Assembly: GCF_030159095.1 (NCBI RefSeq)
Contig: NZ_BRXS01000002.1
Coordinates: 124,001-188,000 of the forward strand
Direction of reading: 5' to 3'
DNA from: Roseisolibacter agri
Lineage (GTDB): Bacteria > Gemmatimonadota > Gemmatimonadetes > Gemmatimonadales > Gemmatimonadaceae
DNA length: 64,000 bases
Numbering within the stretch: the first letter of the stretch is position 1; each line of letters begins with the position of its first letter. Made by a program: the position numbers and the translations under genes. The notes under the pieces are model-generated. The model did no database searches. It was not told where the DNA came from and was given only the letters and a program-made list of their open reading frames with translations. This document shows, one piece after another, positions 28,510 through 37,900 of this stretch.

Positions 28510-30006
28510 CTACTTCACGAGGCGCTGGCGCAGCGCGTTCTGCACGACCGCCTGGCTCTGCGTGTTCAGGCGCCAGCGCCCGAAGCCGCTCTGGTCCACG
28601 AACACCAGCGTCACGCGCGGATCGCGGTACTCCCACACCTGCGTGCGGCCGCGGACGTTCTGCTCTGGGCCGTTCGGGTCGAGGATCTGATCGGGCTCGC
28701 CGAACGCGAGGAACGCGGTGCCGCGGTCGGTGAGCCAGCCGCTCGTCGCCTCCTCGCGGAAGCGCGCGTTGGCGGCGCGCAGGCGCGTGAAGTACTCGCG
28801 CAGCCCCTCGTGCTGCGCGGTCGCGGGCACCGGATCCGTCTCGCGCAGGAACGTCGACCACGCGGCGGCGCGCGCCTCGGGCGTGGTGTCGCGCAGCACG
28901 CGCAGCCGCTCGGGCGTGGCGTAGTAGCGCAGGTAGTTCACCATCTCCTCGAACGACGCGACCGGCAGCTCCTCGCCGAGCGACACGAAGAGCGGCGCGC
29001 GCACGGAGTCGGGGCCGGTGGCGCTCACGCCGTCCATCGCGGGGCGCACGACGTCGAGCGCGACGACGCCGATGCCGGCGCGCGCGACGGGCACGCGCAC
29101 GACGCCGCTGTAGAGCGCGAGCGGCGCCGCGGCGGCGGCGCTCACCGAGACCACGCGCCGCTCCAGCGACACGGTGTCGCGCCACAGCTCGGGACCCGCG
29201 GCGACGCGGATCGCGGTGCGCAGCGTCATGCGCGCCGGCGCCTCGGGACCGCCCGCGGCGTACGTCTCGAGGTAGACGGGCACCAGCGAGTCCTGCCCGA
29301 ACACGACCGCCGCGCGCGGGCTGGCGACGAGGCGCGGCAGGGTGTCGAGGCGCGCGCGCGGCGTGACCTCGTACGCGAGCACGGGCGTCGACACGGTCCC
29401 GGCGCCGAGGCGCGGCACGGTGACCGGCACGTCGACGACGCTGCTGCGCGAGGCGCCGATGTCGCGCACCGCGAGCGCCACCGTGTAGCGCCCCGGCGCG
29501 AGCACCATCGCCTGCGTGAACAGCACGCTCTCGTCGGTGCGCGCGGTCTCGCGGAAGGTCGCCACGCGCACCGCCTCGTCGCTGGCGAAGGAGCGCACGC
29601 GTCCGCCGGCCACCGAGGCGTCGGGGCGCACGTCCAGGCGCACCTGGTAGTTGGCGCGGTAGCGGTCGCCCTCGCGCACGAAGGCCAGCGCGCGGTTGGC
29701 GAGCGACAGCGTCAGCACGGCCAGCGTCGAGTCGTCCGAGCGCGCGAAGTAGGCGATGGTGCCGACCGCGGGCAGGTCGCCCCTGGGGACGATGAGCCCC
29801 ATCTGGCTGTAGATACCCGTCATCTCGGTCAGCGGGCCCGGCACGCCGGCACGCCGGGCGTCCGGGCGCGGGCCGCCGGCCGGGTCGTCCACCCGCGGGC
29901 GCGACGCGCAGGCCGTGAGCGTCGCGCCCGCGGCCAGCGACAGGGCGAGGGCGGCACGAAGGCCGCGGACCCGGGGAGCGGCGGCGCGCGGGAGGACGCT
30001 GGACAT
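28510..30006 (-). CDS. GWxTD-domain lipoprotein
   Basis: 498 residues. A lipobox ends at C33 (ATLTACAS). The C-terminal domain holds the name motif in 'EEATSGWLTDRGTAFLAFGEP', followed by 'VWEYRDPRVTLVFVDQSGFG' (separate parts). The central part (about 60-330) looks like beta-sandwich repeats. GWxTD proteins are common in Gemmatimonadota, Acidobacteriota and relatives and have no proven function; a surface or envelope role is inferred from the anchor. It heads a leftward pair with the lipid kinase-like gene. Confidence 0.86.
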   Translation of the reverse strand: MSSVLPRAAAPRVRGLRAALALSLAAGATLTACASRPRVDDPAGGPRPDARRAGVPGPLTEMTGIYSQMGLIVPRGDLPAVGTIAYFARSDDSTLAVLTLSLANRALAFVREGDRYRANYQVRLDVRPDASVAGGRVRSFASDEAVRVATFRETARTDESVLFTQAMVLAPGRYTVALAVRDIGASRSSVVDVPVTVPRLGAGTVSTPVLAYEVTPRARLDTLPRLVASPRAAVVFGQDSLVPVYLETYAAGGPEAPARMTLRTAIRVAAGPELWRDTVSLERRVVSVSAAAAAPLALYSGVVRVPVARAGIGVVALDVVRPAMDGVSATGPDSVRAPLFVSLGEELPVASFEEMVNYLRYYATPERLRVLRDTTPEARAAAWSTFLRETDPVPATAQHEGLREYFTRLRAANARFREEATSGWLTDRGTAFLAFGEPDQILDPNGPEQNVRGRTQVWEYRDPRVTLVFVDQSGFGRWRLNTQSQAVVQNALRQRLVK

Positions 30007-30138
30007 AAGGACGGGTTCTGGCTGCGAAGGCTCGGCTCGCCGGAGGGGCGGCGGCACGAATGTACCCCGGGGTGCGGGGATTGTGCGACGGCGCGGGCGG
30101 GGCGCGGCGCCCGCCCACGTCGGAGAAACACGCTTCGC

Positions 30139-30168
30139 TTGCATCCCCCCGGCCATCGTCGGTAGAGT
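30139..30168 (+). promoter_or_regulatory. Promoter giving a leaderless kinase transcript
   Basis: -35 TTGCAT (30139-30144), 18-nt spacer, -10 TAGAGT (30163-30168). The -10 ends 6 nt before the ATG at 30175, so the transcript would start at or next to the start codon. Confidence 0.52.
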
Positions 30169-30174
30169 TGCCGC

Positions 30175-31092
30175 ATGTCCCGAGAGAGCCTGGTCGGCAC
30201 GACCCTCGCCGGCTACGAGATCCGCAGCGTGGTAGGGGAGGGCGGCACCTCCGCGGTGTACCGGGCCGACCACCCGACGCACGGGACCGTGGCGCTCAAG
30301 GTCCTGCGCGATCGCCTGCGCCAGGATCGCACGGCGGTGGCGCGCTTCGTCCGCGAGGCGCAGTACGGCGGCCGCGTCCTGCACCCCAACGTCGTCCGCA
30401 CGATCGAGATCGGCGAGGCGGAGCCGGGGCTGCACTTCCTGGCCATCGAGTGGGCGGGCGGCGAGATCCTGGAGCGCTACGCCAAGCGCCACTGCCCGCT
30501 CGCCCCGTCGGAGGTGGCGGACATCGTCGAGCAGATCGCCGCCGCGGTGCAGGCCGCGCACGACGCCGGCATCGTGCACCGCGACCTGAAGCCGGAGAAC
30601 GTGATGTACGATCCGGCGACGCGGCAGGTGAAGCTGCTCGACTTCGGCATCGCGGCCGAGACGGACCAGGGCGCGGACGAGCGGCTGACGCGCGCGGGCT
30701 TCTTCGTCGGCACGCTGATGTACGTCGCGCCCGAGGCGCTGTCGGGCGAGATGGTGACCGCCGCCGCCGACCAGTACTCGCTCGCCACGATCGCCTACTT
30801 CCTGCTCTCGGGCTGCCACCCGTACTCGGGCAAGTCGCCGCGCGAGATGTTCACGCAGCTCCTCTCGCAGCCGCCGCTCCCGCTGAGCAAGGCGAAGGAG
30901 GGGCTGCTGGTGTCGCCCGCGATCGAGGCGGTGGTGATGCGCGGCCTCGCCAAGTCGCCGGCCGAGCGCTACCCGAACGTGCGCACCTTCGCGCAGGAGC
31001 TGCGCAACGCGCTCGACGCGCCGACTCCGGAGCCGGAGCGGAGCGCGCAGCCGGGGATGCTGGGGAAGATCAAGGGACTCTTCAAGCGGTAA
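30175..31092 (+). CDS. Serine/threonine protein kinase (PknB-like catalytic domain)
   Basis: 305 residues, essentially only a kinase domain plus a short basic tail. Catalytic landmarks are present: Gly-rich loop GEGGTSAVY (21-29), K42 in VALKVL, E61 in VREAQ, HRDLKPEN (135-142), DFG (156-158) and APEAL. The activation loop has Thr and Ser suitable for autophosphorylation. No transmembrane helix or PASTA domain follows, so it is cytosolic, unlike full-length PknB. It is convergent with the histidine kinase at 31262, the two separated by a large hairpin. Confidence 0.93.
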   Translation: MSRESLVGTTLAGYEIRSVVGEGGTSAVYRADHPTHGTVALKVLRDRLRQDRTAVARFVREAQYGGRVLHPNVVRTIEIGEAEPGLHFLAIEWAGGEILERYAKRHCPLAPSEVADIVEQIAAAVQAAHDAGIVHRDLKPENVMYDPATRQVKLLDFGIAAETDQGADERLTRAGFFVGTLMYVAPEALSGEMVTAAADQYSLATIAYFLLSGCHPYSGKSPREMFTQLLSQPPLPLSKAKEGLLVSPAIEAVVMRGLAKSPAERYPNVRTFAQELRNALDAPTPEPERSAQPGMLGKIKGLFKR

Positions 31093-31093
31093 A

Positions 31094-31255
31094 GCGGAGA
31101 ACGGAAGGGCGGAGGACGGAACCGCGGACGACGATACGGCGCGATACGAAAGGGCGGACCTCACGAGCTTGACGCTTCAAGCCGAGAGGTCCGCTTTTCC
31201 GTTTCACGCCGTATCGGTTTCCGCCTCATCGTCCTCCGCCGTTCCGTCCTCCGCC
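31094..31255. repeat. Family A giant hairpin between convergent genes, copy 1
   Basis: Left arm 31094-31161 and right arm 31187-31255 are imperfect complements made of GCGGAGGACGGAA-type units. The central loop has a small stem around GCTTGA/TCAAGC. It separates two genes that end head-on, so it is placed like a two-way terminator. Confidence 0.72.
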
Positions 31256-31261
31256 TTCTGG

Positions 31262-32482
31262 CTACGCGTCCACGCGTAGCCAGAGGGTGAAGGTGGCGCC
31301 TCGCCCCGGCGCGCTCTCCACCGTCAGGTCGCCGCCCAGCAGCCGCGCGAGCCGCCGCGAGATGGCGAGGCCGAGCCCCGTGCCGCGTACCGCGGAGTCG
31401 CCCGTGCGCGGGCCGATCTGCTCGAACTCGTCGAAGATGCGCTCGTGCTCCTCGGGCGGGATGCCGATGCCCGTATCGATCACCTGCAGCGCCACCCAGT
31501 CCGTCGCGTCGGGCTCCGGCTCGTCGGCGCGGCGGCGCATCCCCGGCAGCAGGCGCGTCGCGGCCAGCGTCGCGGCCGTCGCCGCCTTCGCCGCGCCCAC
31601 CAGCCGCGCGCCGTCGCGCGACTCCGACGCCTCGTCGCGCCGGCGGGCGACCGCGGCGCGCACCGCGATGCGTCCCTCGGGCGTGAACTTCACCGCGTTG
31701 CCCAGCAGGTTCACGAGGATCTGCCGCAGGTGCGTGGGATCCGTGCGCACGCGCGGCAGCGTCACCGGCACCGCGAGCGAGAGCGCGAGCCCCTTCGCCT
31801 GCACCAGCGGCTCCAGCTCCGTCGCCACGTCCAGCACGAAGGGGCGCAGCTCCACCGCCTCGGGCGCGACGTCCAGCCGGCCGGCGGAGATCTTCGCCAG
31901 GTCGAGGATCTGGTCCACGAGCTGGCGCAGGTGCGCGGCCGACGACGCGAGCCGCTGCACGGGCGCGGTCTGCCGCGGCGTGAGCGGGCCGTACACGCCG
32001 TCGTGCAGGAGGTCGACGAAGCCGACGATCGCGTTCAGCGGCGTGCGCAGCTCGTGCGACACGTTGGCGAGGAACTCGCTCTTCGTGCGGTTCACCTGAA
32101 TCAGCTCGCCCGAGAGCCGCTCCAGCTCCGCCGAGCGGTCGGCGATGCGGCGGCTCAGGCGGCGCTCGTGCGCCAGCCCCACCGCGACCGACCCGAGCGC
32201 GGCGAAGCCGAGGCACCACGCGCCCAGGCGGAGCCGCCAGAGATCGTCGCCGCTGGACGCGCCGTCGGCGCTGGAGACGACGGCGTCCGTCGGGCTGCGC
32301 GAGGCCGCCAGCGCGCGCCGCGCATCGGCGGCGTGGCCGATGGCGCGCTCGGTCGCCCACAGCCCGCCCAGCACGCCGCCGAACGCGATCGCCAGCGCGG
32401 CCGTCGCCAGGCGCGAGCCCGTCGTGCGGCGCGGCGGGATCGGCACCACGATCGGCGCGTAGGGCGTGAGGCGCGGCGTCAT
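31262..32482 (-). CDS. Membrane sensor histidine kinase
   Basis: 406 residues. Two transmembrane helices (about residues 23-42 and 85-104) flank a short periplasmic loop. The HisKA domain has 'FLANVSHELRTPLNAIVGF' with the phospho-His, and the HATPase domain has 'ILVNLLGNAVKFTPEG' (N-box), 'VIDTGIGIPPEE' (G1) and 'GTGLGLAISRRL' (G2). An Ala/Arg-rich insert (about residues 280-325) separates N- and G1-boxes, longer than usual. No regulator gene is adjacent, so the partner is unknown. It is divergent from pyrE. Confidence 0.9.
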   Translation of the reverse strand: MTPRLTPYAPIVVPIPPRRTTGSRLATAALAIAFGGVLGGLWATERAIGHAADARRALAASRSPTDAVVSSADGASSGDDLWRLRLGAWCLGFAALGSVAVGLAHERRLSRRIADRSAELERLSGELIQVNRTKSEFLANVSHELRTPLNAIVGFVDLLHDGVYGPLTPRQTAPVQRLASSAAHLRQLVDQILDLAKISAGRLDVAPEAVELRPFVLDVATELEPLVQAKGLALSLAVPVTLPRVRTDPTHLRQILVNLLGNAVKFTPEGRIAVRAAVARRRDEASESRDGARLVGAAKAATAATLAATRLLPGMRRRADEPEPDATDWVALQVIDTGIGIPPEEHERIFDEFEQIGPRTGDSAVRGTGLGLAISRRLARLLGGDLTVESAPGRGATFTLWLRVDA

Positions 32483-32498
32483 GCGCGGCTCCACACGG

Positions 32499-32527
32499 TT
32501 GTCGACGCCGACGGGCCGCGGTATGCT
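32499..32527 (+). promoter_or_regulatory. Candidate pyrE promoter
   Basis: -35 TTGTCG (32499-32504), 17-nt spacer, -10 TATGCT (32522-32527), about 57 nt upstream of the pyrE start. No attenuator or PyrR site was recognised in the leader. Confidence 0.5.
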
Positions 32528-32583
32528 GCCGCGCGCGGGCGCGCATGCGCGCCGCGCGCCCTCGCCTCGCACCACGCTGCCCG

Positions 32584-33174
32584 ATGTCCCACCCGTCCGC
32601 TCCCGACGACGCCTCGCAGGAGGCTTCCGCGCGCCTCGTCGCGCTGCTGGCCGAGCGCTCCGCGCGCCGCGGCGACTTCACGCTCGCGTCGGGGCGCCGC
32701 TCGACGCTCTACGTCGATGCGCGCCTCACCACGATGAGCCCCGACGGGCTCGCGCTCATCGGCCCCACCGCGCTCGCCGCCATCGCGCGCGAGGGCTGGA
32801 GCGTCGACGCCGTCGGCGGCCTCACCCTCGGCGCCGACCCGGTGTCGTACGCCATCGCCTACGCGAGCGCGCTCGCCGGCCGGCCCGTGCGCGCGTTCAC
32901 GGTGCGCAAGGAGGCCAAGCAGCACGGCACCGGGCGCCTGATCGAGGGCCCGTTCCGGAGCGGCGACCGCGTGGTCGTGGTGGAGGACGTCATCACCACC
33001 GGCGGCTCCGCGCTGCGCGCCGTCGAGGCGATCCGCGCGGCGGGCGGCACCGTCGTCGGCGTGCTGGCCGTCGTCGACCGCGAGGAGGGCGGCCGCGAGG
33101 CGATCGAGGGCGCGGGGCTGCCGGTCGTCGCGCTCGCGCGCGCGGCGGACATCGTCGCCCGCATGCCGGCGTAG
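32584..33174 (+). CDS. pyrE: Orotate phosphoribosyltransferase
   Basis: 196 residues. It converts orotate and PRPP to OMP in pyrimidine synthesis. The PRPP-binding signature 'VVVVEDVITTGGSAL' is intact. 'LASGRRSTLYVDARLTT' fits the orotate-binding N-terminal hood, and 'FTVRKEAKQHGTGRLIEG' carries the mobile catalytic loop with its Lys and His. The ATG at 32584 was preferred over an upstream in-frame ATG because the family similarity begins shortly after it. It stands alone; other pyr genes except upp (54899) are not nearby. Confidence 0.94.
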   Translation: MSHPSAPDDASQEASARLVALLAERSARRGDFTLASGRRSTLYVDARLTTMSPDGLALIGPTALAAIAREGWSVDAVGGLTLGADPVSYAIAYASALAGRPVRAFTVRKEAKQHGTGRLIEGPFRSGDRVVVVEDVITTGGSALRAVEAIRAAGGTVVGVLAVVDREEGGREAIEGAGLPVVALARAADIVARMPA

Positions 33175-33191
33175 CACGACGCGGCGCGCGC

Positions 33192-34349
33192 TCACGCCGC
33201 GCCTCCGTCGTCGGCCGCCAGGTCGGGGAGCAGGAGGTGCAGCGCGGGCGCGTCGTCCAGCGCCGCCGCGTCGTCGGCGCGCGAGAGCCCGGGCGCGCCG
33301 GTGGTGAGCCGCCCGCCCGCCGCGGCCAGCAGCGCGGCGGCCAGCGTCACGCCGGCCGCGTCCCAGCGCGGCGCGCCGTCGTCGGCGTCGGGCGCGGACT
33401 CCGGCGCATCGGCCGGCAGCCGCGCGATGCGCAGCACCGGCGCGCCCGACGACGCGCGCCCCGCGGCCGGACTGGGACGATCGACGCGCAGCACGTCGCC
33501 GCGCCGCGCCTGCGCGAGGCCGGCCAGCATCAGCACCGTCAGCGCGAGCTCGATCGTCGCCGGCTCCACGGTCGTCGGCGGCTCGTCGGGCACGTGCGCG
33601 ACGTCCACCTCGCACCCCGCGTCGCGCGCGGCGTCGCGCACCTCGCGCCGCGCCGCGTCCGCGAGCGCGCGCAGCGACACCGCCTGCTGCGCCGCCAGCA
33701 CCGACGCCGCCGCGCGGTCGTCCAATCCGTCGGTGATGAGCTGCGCCAGCGTGCCGGCGTTGCGCGCGACCATCGCGCGCATGCGCGGATGCTGCCGGCT
33801 CTCCACCGGCAGCGCCTCGTCGTCCATCAGCGCCAGCGCGCTCTGGATGGTGCCGATCGGGTTGCGCAGGTCGTGGCGCAGCGTGCGCCAGCGGGTGCGC
33901 AGCGACTCGCGCTGCGCGTGGAGGAAGCCCGCCACCGCCGCCTGCGCGTGGCCGGCCGCGAGCCGCTGCAGCCGCCGCGCGAGCGCCAGCGCGGCCGCCG
34001 GCGTCGCCGCCACGTCCGCCGGCGCGTCGGCCACCACGCGCTCCGCCTCCGCCAGCAGCACGGCGAGCAGCAGGTCGGCGTCGCGCTGCACGTGCGGGAT
34101 GGCCAGCCCGGCGCCGTGCGCCGCCACCCCGCTGCTCCATCCCAGGCGCATTACCTCACCGGCTGGCCAGGCGTCCTTCGTCAGGCCGGCGGCCAGCGCC
34201 CGCACCACGGCCTCGGGTCCCGACGCCACGGCGCCCGCGGGCGCGTCCTGCCGCGGGGTCGCGGCGACGGCGCGGGTCTGCCAGTGGACCGCCAGCTGCG
34301 GCGCGCGCGCGTGCAGCGCGGCCGCAACGAACTCCGAGAGGGAAGTCAC
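33192..34349 (-). CDS. Histidine kinase-like protein with degenerate ATPase domain
   Basis: 385 residues from a GTG start. The central part has a HisKA-like helix with '[20 protein letters not shown]' (phospho-His in RHDLRNP). The N-terminal 200 residues are helical with no transmembrane segment and resemble a globin-like or RsbRD-like sensor only weakly. The C-terminal region should be HATPase, but the N-box is replaced by '[14 protein letters not shown]' and no GxG lid is visible. It may bind without hydrolysing, or serve as a phosphotransfer/scaffold protein. It lies between pyrE and a chemoreceptor, divergent from the latter. Confidence 0.66.
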   Translation of the reverse strand: MTSLSEFVAAALHARAPQLAVHWQTRAVAATPRQDAPAGAVASGPEAVVRALAAGLTKDAWPAGEVMRLGWSSGVAAHGAGLAIPHVQRDADLLLAVLLAEAERVVADAPADVAATPAAALALARRLQRLAAGHAQAAVAGFLHAQRESLRTRWRTLRHDLRNPIGTIQSALALMDDEALPVESRQHPRMRAMVARNAGTLAQLITDGLDDRAAASVLAAQQAVSLRALADAARREVRDAARDAGCEVDVAHVPDEPPTTVEPATIELALTVLMLAGLAQARRGDVLRVDRPSPAAGRASSGAPVLRIARLPADAPESAPDADDGAPRWDAAGVTLAAALLAAAGGRLTTGAPGLSRADDAAALDDAPALHLLLPDLAADDGGAA

Positions 34350-34414
34350 GCCGTGATTCCAGGTCTGCGATCCGAGAGCCGCCGCCGCCGTCGCCGTCAC
34401 GGGCGGGTGGCGCC

Positions 34415-36217
34415 GTGAGCGCCCAACGCGCCACGGGTACCGCCGGTGCCACCGGTGCCAGACGCGCGCCAGCGCAGGACGCGCGGCCGGCGCGCGGCGT
34501 GTCCGCGCCGGCGCTCGCGCGCCCCACGCACGATGATGGGGTCCAAACCTCCGGCGCGCCACACCTCGCGTCGCCACTTACGTCACCGGACGCGCCACAT
34601 CGCGACGCCGACGGCGCGCTCGCGGCGGAGGCGCGCGTCAAGGACGTCCTGACCTTCCGCCTCGGCGCCAGGCGGCGCGTGCGCTGCGCGGTCCTCATGG
34701 GCATCGCGCTCGGCGCCGCGCGCGTGGCGGGCATCACCGACGCGTCGCCGACGCTGATGGTGACGCTGTTCAGCGCCACGATGGCGGTCAGCCTCGCCGC
34801 CGAGCTGCTGGCGCGTGCGTTGAGCCGCAGGGAGGGCGCCTGGCGCCCATGGCTGCAGCCGACGTTCGCGATCGTCGACGCGCTGCTGATCAGCGGCAGC
34901 GTCGTGGTGTTCGGCGCGCCGGCGATGGCGCTGCTCTACATGGTGGCGATCGTCCCGTACTCGTTCGACCGCGGGCGCTCCATCGGCTGGGTGGCGACGC
35001 TGGCGTCGGTCGCCGGCTTCCTGGGCGCCAGCTGGGCGCACGCGCAGCTCTTTCCCGCGAGCGCGCCGTCGGCGACCGCGGTCCTCGCGGCGGCCGCGCT
35101 GCTGCTCGCGGTGGCGCTGCAGATCGTGCCACTGCCGGCGCGGCTGATCCGCCGCGTGCGCGCGACCCGCACCGCGATGGCGCGCGCCGAGCATGGCGAC
35201 CTGTCGGCGCGGGCGGCGGCACGCCACCACGACGAGCTGGGGTTCCTGGAGCTCGGCTACAACCGCATGCTGGACGAGCTGGTGGGGCTGCTCGAGACGG
35301 TGCGGGCTGAGGCGGCGCAGGTGGTGGCGGCGGCGGGCGCGCTGGACCACGCGAGCGCGGGGCTGGCGCGCGGCGGCGAGACGGCGCGCGGCGAGACCGA
35401 GGCGATGGCGAGCGCGCTGGAAGGGCAGCGGCACGAGGTGGGCGAGGCCGCGCGCCGCGCCGCGCAGGCGGCCGATGCCGCCGCGCGCCTGCAGCTGCGC
35501 GCCGCCGACGCGGCCGACGAGGCGCGCGCGCTGGCCGCCGCCGCGGGCACGGGCCGCGACGCGGTGGCCGACGCGGCGCAGACGCTGGTCGAGGTGGGGG
35601 CGCGCGTGCGCGACTCGGCGGCGTCGGTGGCGGTGCTGGTGGAGGCGTCGGCGCGCGTGGGCACGCTGGTGGCGACCATGCAGCGCCTGGCGCGGCAGAC
35701 CAACCGCGTGGCGCTCAACGCCAGCATCGAGGCGGCGCGCGCGGGCGACGCGGGGCGCGAGTTCGCGATCGTCGCCGACGCCATGCGCCGCCTGGCCGAG
35801 GAGAGCGCGCAGGCCGCGCGCGCGGCGGGATCGTCGGTGGGGCGCGTGCGCGACGAGATCGACACCGTCGCGCGGCTGCTGGCCGCCAACGAGCAGGCGG
35901 TGCGCGACGTCGGCGAGGTGGCGTCCGGCGCGGTGGACGCGTTCGAGCGCGTGGAGGCGGGCGTGGCGCGCATCGACACGGTGACGAGCGACGCGTCGTC
36001 GCTCGCGCTGGCGCAGGGCGGCGCGCTGCGCGACCTCGCGGCGGCCGTGGAGTCGGCGGGGCGGGTGGCGGACGACGCGGCCGCGCGCGCGCGCGGCGCC
36101 GCGCAGGCGATGCGCCGTCAGGGCGCGTCGATCGACGAGGTCGCGCGCACCGCGCGCGGGCTGGGCGCGCTGGCCGCGCGGCTGCGCGCTGCGGCCAGCG
36201 GCCGCTCGGCCAGGTAG
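34415..36217 (+). CDS. Methyl-accepting chemotaxis-type receptor
   Basis: 600 residues from a GTG start (an earlier or later start is possible). The N-terminal third has about six hydrophobic segments (roughly residues 90-240) with no large periplasmic domain, so it probably senses within or near the membrane. A HAMP-like region with '[20 protein letters not shown]' follows. The signalling domain has the hairpin tip '[19 protein letters not shown]' with '[18 protein letters not shown]', the CheA/CheW contact site. No other che genes are in the window. It is convergent with mnmE, 13 nt apart. Confidence 0.88.
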   Translation: MSAQRATGTAGATGARRAPAQDARPARGVSAPALARPTHDDGVQTSGAPHLASPLTSPDAPHRDADGALAAEARVKDVLTFRLGARRRVRCAVLMGIALGAARVAGITDASPTLMVTLFSATMAVSLAAELLARALSRREGAWRPWLQPTFAIVDALLISGSVVVFGAPAMALLYMVAIVPYSFDRGRSIGWVATLASVAGFLGASWAHAQLFPASAPSATAVLAAAALLLAVALQIVPLPARLIRRVRATRTAMARAEHGDLSARAAARHHDELGFLELGYNRMLDELVGLLETVRAEAAQVVAAAGALDHASAGLARGGETARGETEAMASALEGQRHEVGEAARRAAQAADAAARLQLRAADAADEARALAAAAGTGRDAVADAAQTLVEVGARVRDSAASVAVLVEASARVGTLVATMQRLARQTNRVALNASIEAARAGDAGREFAIVADAMRRLAEESAQAARAAGSSVGRVRDEIDTVARLLAANEQAVRDVGEVASGAVDAFERVEAGVARIDTVTSDASSLALAQGGALRDLAAAVESAGRVADDAAARARGAAQAMRRQGASIDEVARTARGLGALAARLRAAASGRSAR

Positions 36218-36230
36218 CGCCGAGCGACCT

Positions 36231-37643
36231 TCACTTCCCGACGCAGAACGTCCCGAACACGCGGTCGAGCACGTCCTCGACGTCGACCGCGCCGATGACG
36301 GACTCCAGCGCGCCGACGGCCGCACGCAGATGTACCGCGGCCACCGGCGCCGGGAGCGCGTCGTCGCGCCACGCGTGCGCAAACGCGTCGAGCTCCTCGC
36401 GCGCCGCCGCGAGCGCGTGCTGGTGGCGCGCGTGCGTGACGAGCGGGAGATCGGGAGCGCTCCAGCGCGCATCGACGGCATCGACGGCGGCTCCGAGCAA
36501 CGCATGCAGTCCCGCACCCGTCTCGGCACTCACGAAGTGCAGATCGAGCGCCGAGCGCCGAGCGCCGAGTGAGGATCCTCGCTCGGCGCCCGGCGCTCGG
36601 CGCTCGTCCTGCTTGGTCAACAGCGGCAGGACCGGCGCATCGGTGATCGTCTCCACGTAGTCGATCGTCCGCTGCACGTCGTCGATCGTCTCCCCGCACG
36701 CCAGCACCGCGTGCGCGCGCCGCAGCCAGCGCTCGCTCACCTCGATGCCCAGCCGCTCGACGCGGTCGTCGGTGTCGCGCAGCCCCGCGGTGTCGATCAG
36801 CCGCAGCGGCCATGGCGCGCGCCGGCCGTCGACGGGCGCGGGCTCGACGACGACTTCGAGCGCGTCGCGCGTGGTGCCGGGGATCTCGGTCACGAGCGCG
36901 CGCGCCTCGCCGGCGAGCGCGTTGAACAGCGACGACTTGCCCGCGTTGGGCGGCCCCGCGATGACGACGATCGCCCCGTCGCGCGCGATCGCGCCCGCGG
37001 GCACGGTCGCCAGCAGCGCGTCGATGCCGCGGCGCGCCTCGTCCGCCGCGTCGGCGACGCGCGTGCGCGACACGGGCCCGTCGTCCTCCTCGGGGAAGTC
37101 GATGTCGTAGGCGAGCAGCGCCTCGACGTGCAGGAGCGCCTCGCGCAGCGCACCGACACGCCGCGACAGCCCGCCGTCCAGCTGCGTGAGCGCGGCGCGC
37201 CGCATGGCCTGCGTGCGCGCGTCGATCAGCGCTCCCACCGCTTCCCCCTGCGCGAGGTCGAGCTTCCCGTGCAGCACCGCGCGGCGCGTGAACTCGCCCG
37301 GTGCGGCGGGGCGTGCACCCGCCGCGGCCAGCGCCGCCAGCAGCGCCGCCGGCACCGCGGTCCCGCCGTGCGTCGCGATCTCGACGACGTCCTCGCCCGT
37401 GTACGAGCGCGGGGCGGGGAAGCACGTCACGAGCGCGCGGTCGATGCGCTCGCCGGTGCGTGGGTCGCGCAGCGTGAGCAGCGTCGCCACGCGCGGCGCG
37501 GGCGGCCACGGCGCGGCGACCGTCTCCACGAGCGCGAACGCCGACGGCCCGCTCACGCGCACGACCGCCAGCGCGCCCCGTCCGGGCGCGGTCGCCAGCG
37601 CGGCGATCGTGTCGTCGAGGGCGAGGGGGTCGGTGGCAGACAC
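36231..37643 (-). CDS. mnmE: tRNA modification GTPase MnmE (TrmE)
   Basis: 470 residues from a GTG start. It has the N-terminal formyl-THF-binding domain ('[20 protein letters not shown]'), a helical domain, and an inserted G domain with G1 '[12 protein letters not shown]', G2/G3 around 'PGTTRDALE' and 'DTAGLRDT', and G4 TKQD near 340. The protein ends in FCVGK, the usual C-terminal motif with the catalytic-site Cys. Between G4 and G5 (SAETGAG) an extra stretch at about residues 346-367 is encoded by a near-perfect palindrome (36545-36606). The gene works with MnmG. A TAGCAT box ends 6 nt before the start codon. Confidence 0.95.
   Translation of the reverse strand: MSATDPLALDDTIAALATAPGRGALAVVRVSGPSAFALVETVAAPWPPAPRVATLLTLRDPRTGERIDRALVTCFPAPRSYTGEDVVEIATHGGTAVPAALLAALAAAGARPAAPGEFTRRAVLHGKLDLAQGEAVGALIDARTQAMRRAALTQLDGGLSRRVGALREALLHVEALLAYDIDFPEEDDGPVSRTRVADAADEARRGIDALLATVPAGAIARDGAIVVIAGPPNAGKSSLFNALAGEARALVTEIPGTTRDALEVVVEPAPVDGRRAPWPLRLIDTAGLRDTDDRVERLGIEVSERWLRRAHAVLACGETIDDVQRTIDYVETITDAPVLPLLTKQDERRAPGAERGSSLGARRSALDLHFVSAETGAGLHALLGAAVDAVDARWSAPDLPLVTHARHQHALAAAREELDAFAHAWRDDALPAPVAAVHLRAAVGALESVIGAVDVEDVLDRVFGTFCVGK
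36545..36606. repeat. 62-bp heptamer palindrome inside mnmE
   Basis: Arms 36545-36575 and 36576-36606 match over 29 of 31 bases, with no loop; the centre is GAGGATCCTC. The arms are built of GCGCCGA heptamers. It is in frame and adds about 21 residues between the G4 and G5 motifs. Confidence 0.88.
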
Positions 37644-37649
37644 TCGGTA

Positions 37650-37655
37650 ATGCTA
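37650..37655 (-). promoter_or_regulatory. -10-like box for a leaderless mnmE transcript
   Basis: Read leftward, TAGCAT is followed by TACCGA and the GTG start at 37643. Spacing is the same as at polA, the M20 peptidase and the Ser/Thr kinase. Confidence 0.42.
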
Positions 37656-37716
37656 GCGCTGCGTGCCGCGTGCTGCGTGCCCCGCCCCGGTGCGCTGAAC
37701 CCCTTCGCCCTTGGGC

Positions 37717-37840
37717 GAGGGATGCGGATGCTCCGGATCGAGACGGATGCTTCGGATCGCTCCGCGCTGCGGCGACGCTCCATGCACCGGAGAGGAACGA
37801 TCCGAATGATCCGTTCAGATCCGGAGCATCCGCATCCCTC
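37717..37840. repeat. Family B palindromic element, copy 2
   Basis: Perfect 23-bp outer arms (37717-37739 and 37818-37840, GGATGCGGATGCTCCGGATC inside each) enclose an imperfect inner stem (GGATGCTTCGGATCG / CGATCCGAATGATCC) and a loop with GCGGCGACGCTCC. It fills the gap between the MBL hydrolase and mnmE, a 257-nt stretch without genes. Confidence 0.85.
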
Positions 37841-37900
37841 CAAAGGCCAACAGGTCCGGCGCGCCGACGTGCTCCGAGCGGCCCTCAATGCTGCGTGCAG

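Noticed and set aside
27707-30118. An 803-codon leftward frame overlapping the lipid kinase-like and GWxTD genes
   Set aside because: It is an Arg/Gly/Ala-rich shifted frame on the same strand; the GWxTD lipoprotein and the lipid kinase-like protein explain the region with clear motifs.
31187-31255. Protein-coding use of the family A hairpin arms
   Set aside because: Open frames there are translations of the repeat units, with no start signal or conserved protein, and the symmetry is at DNA level.
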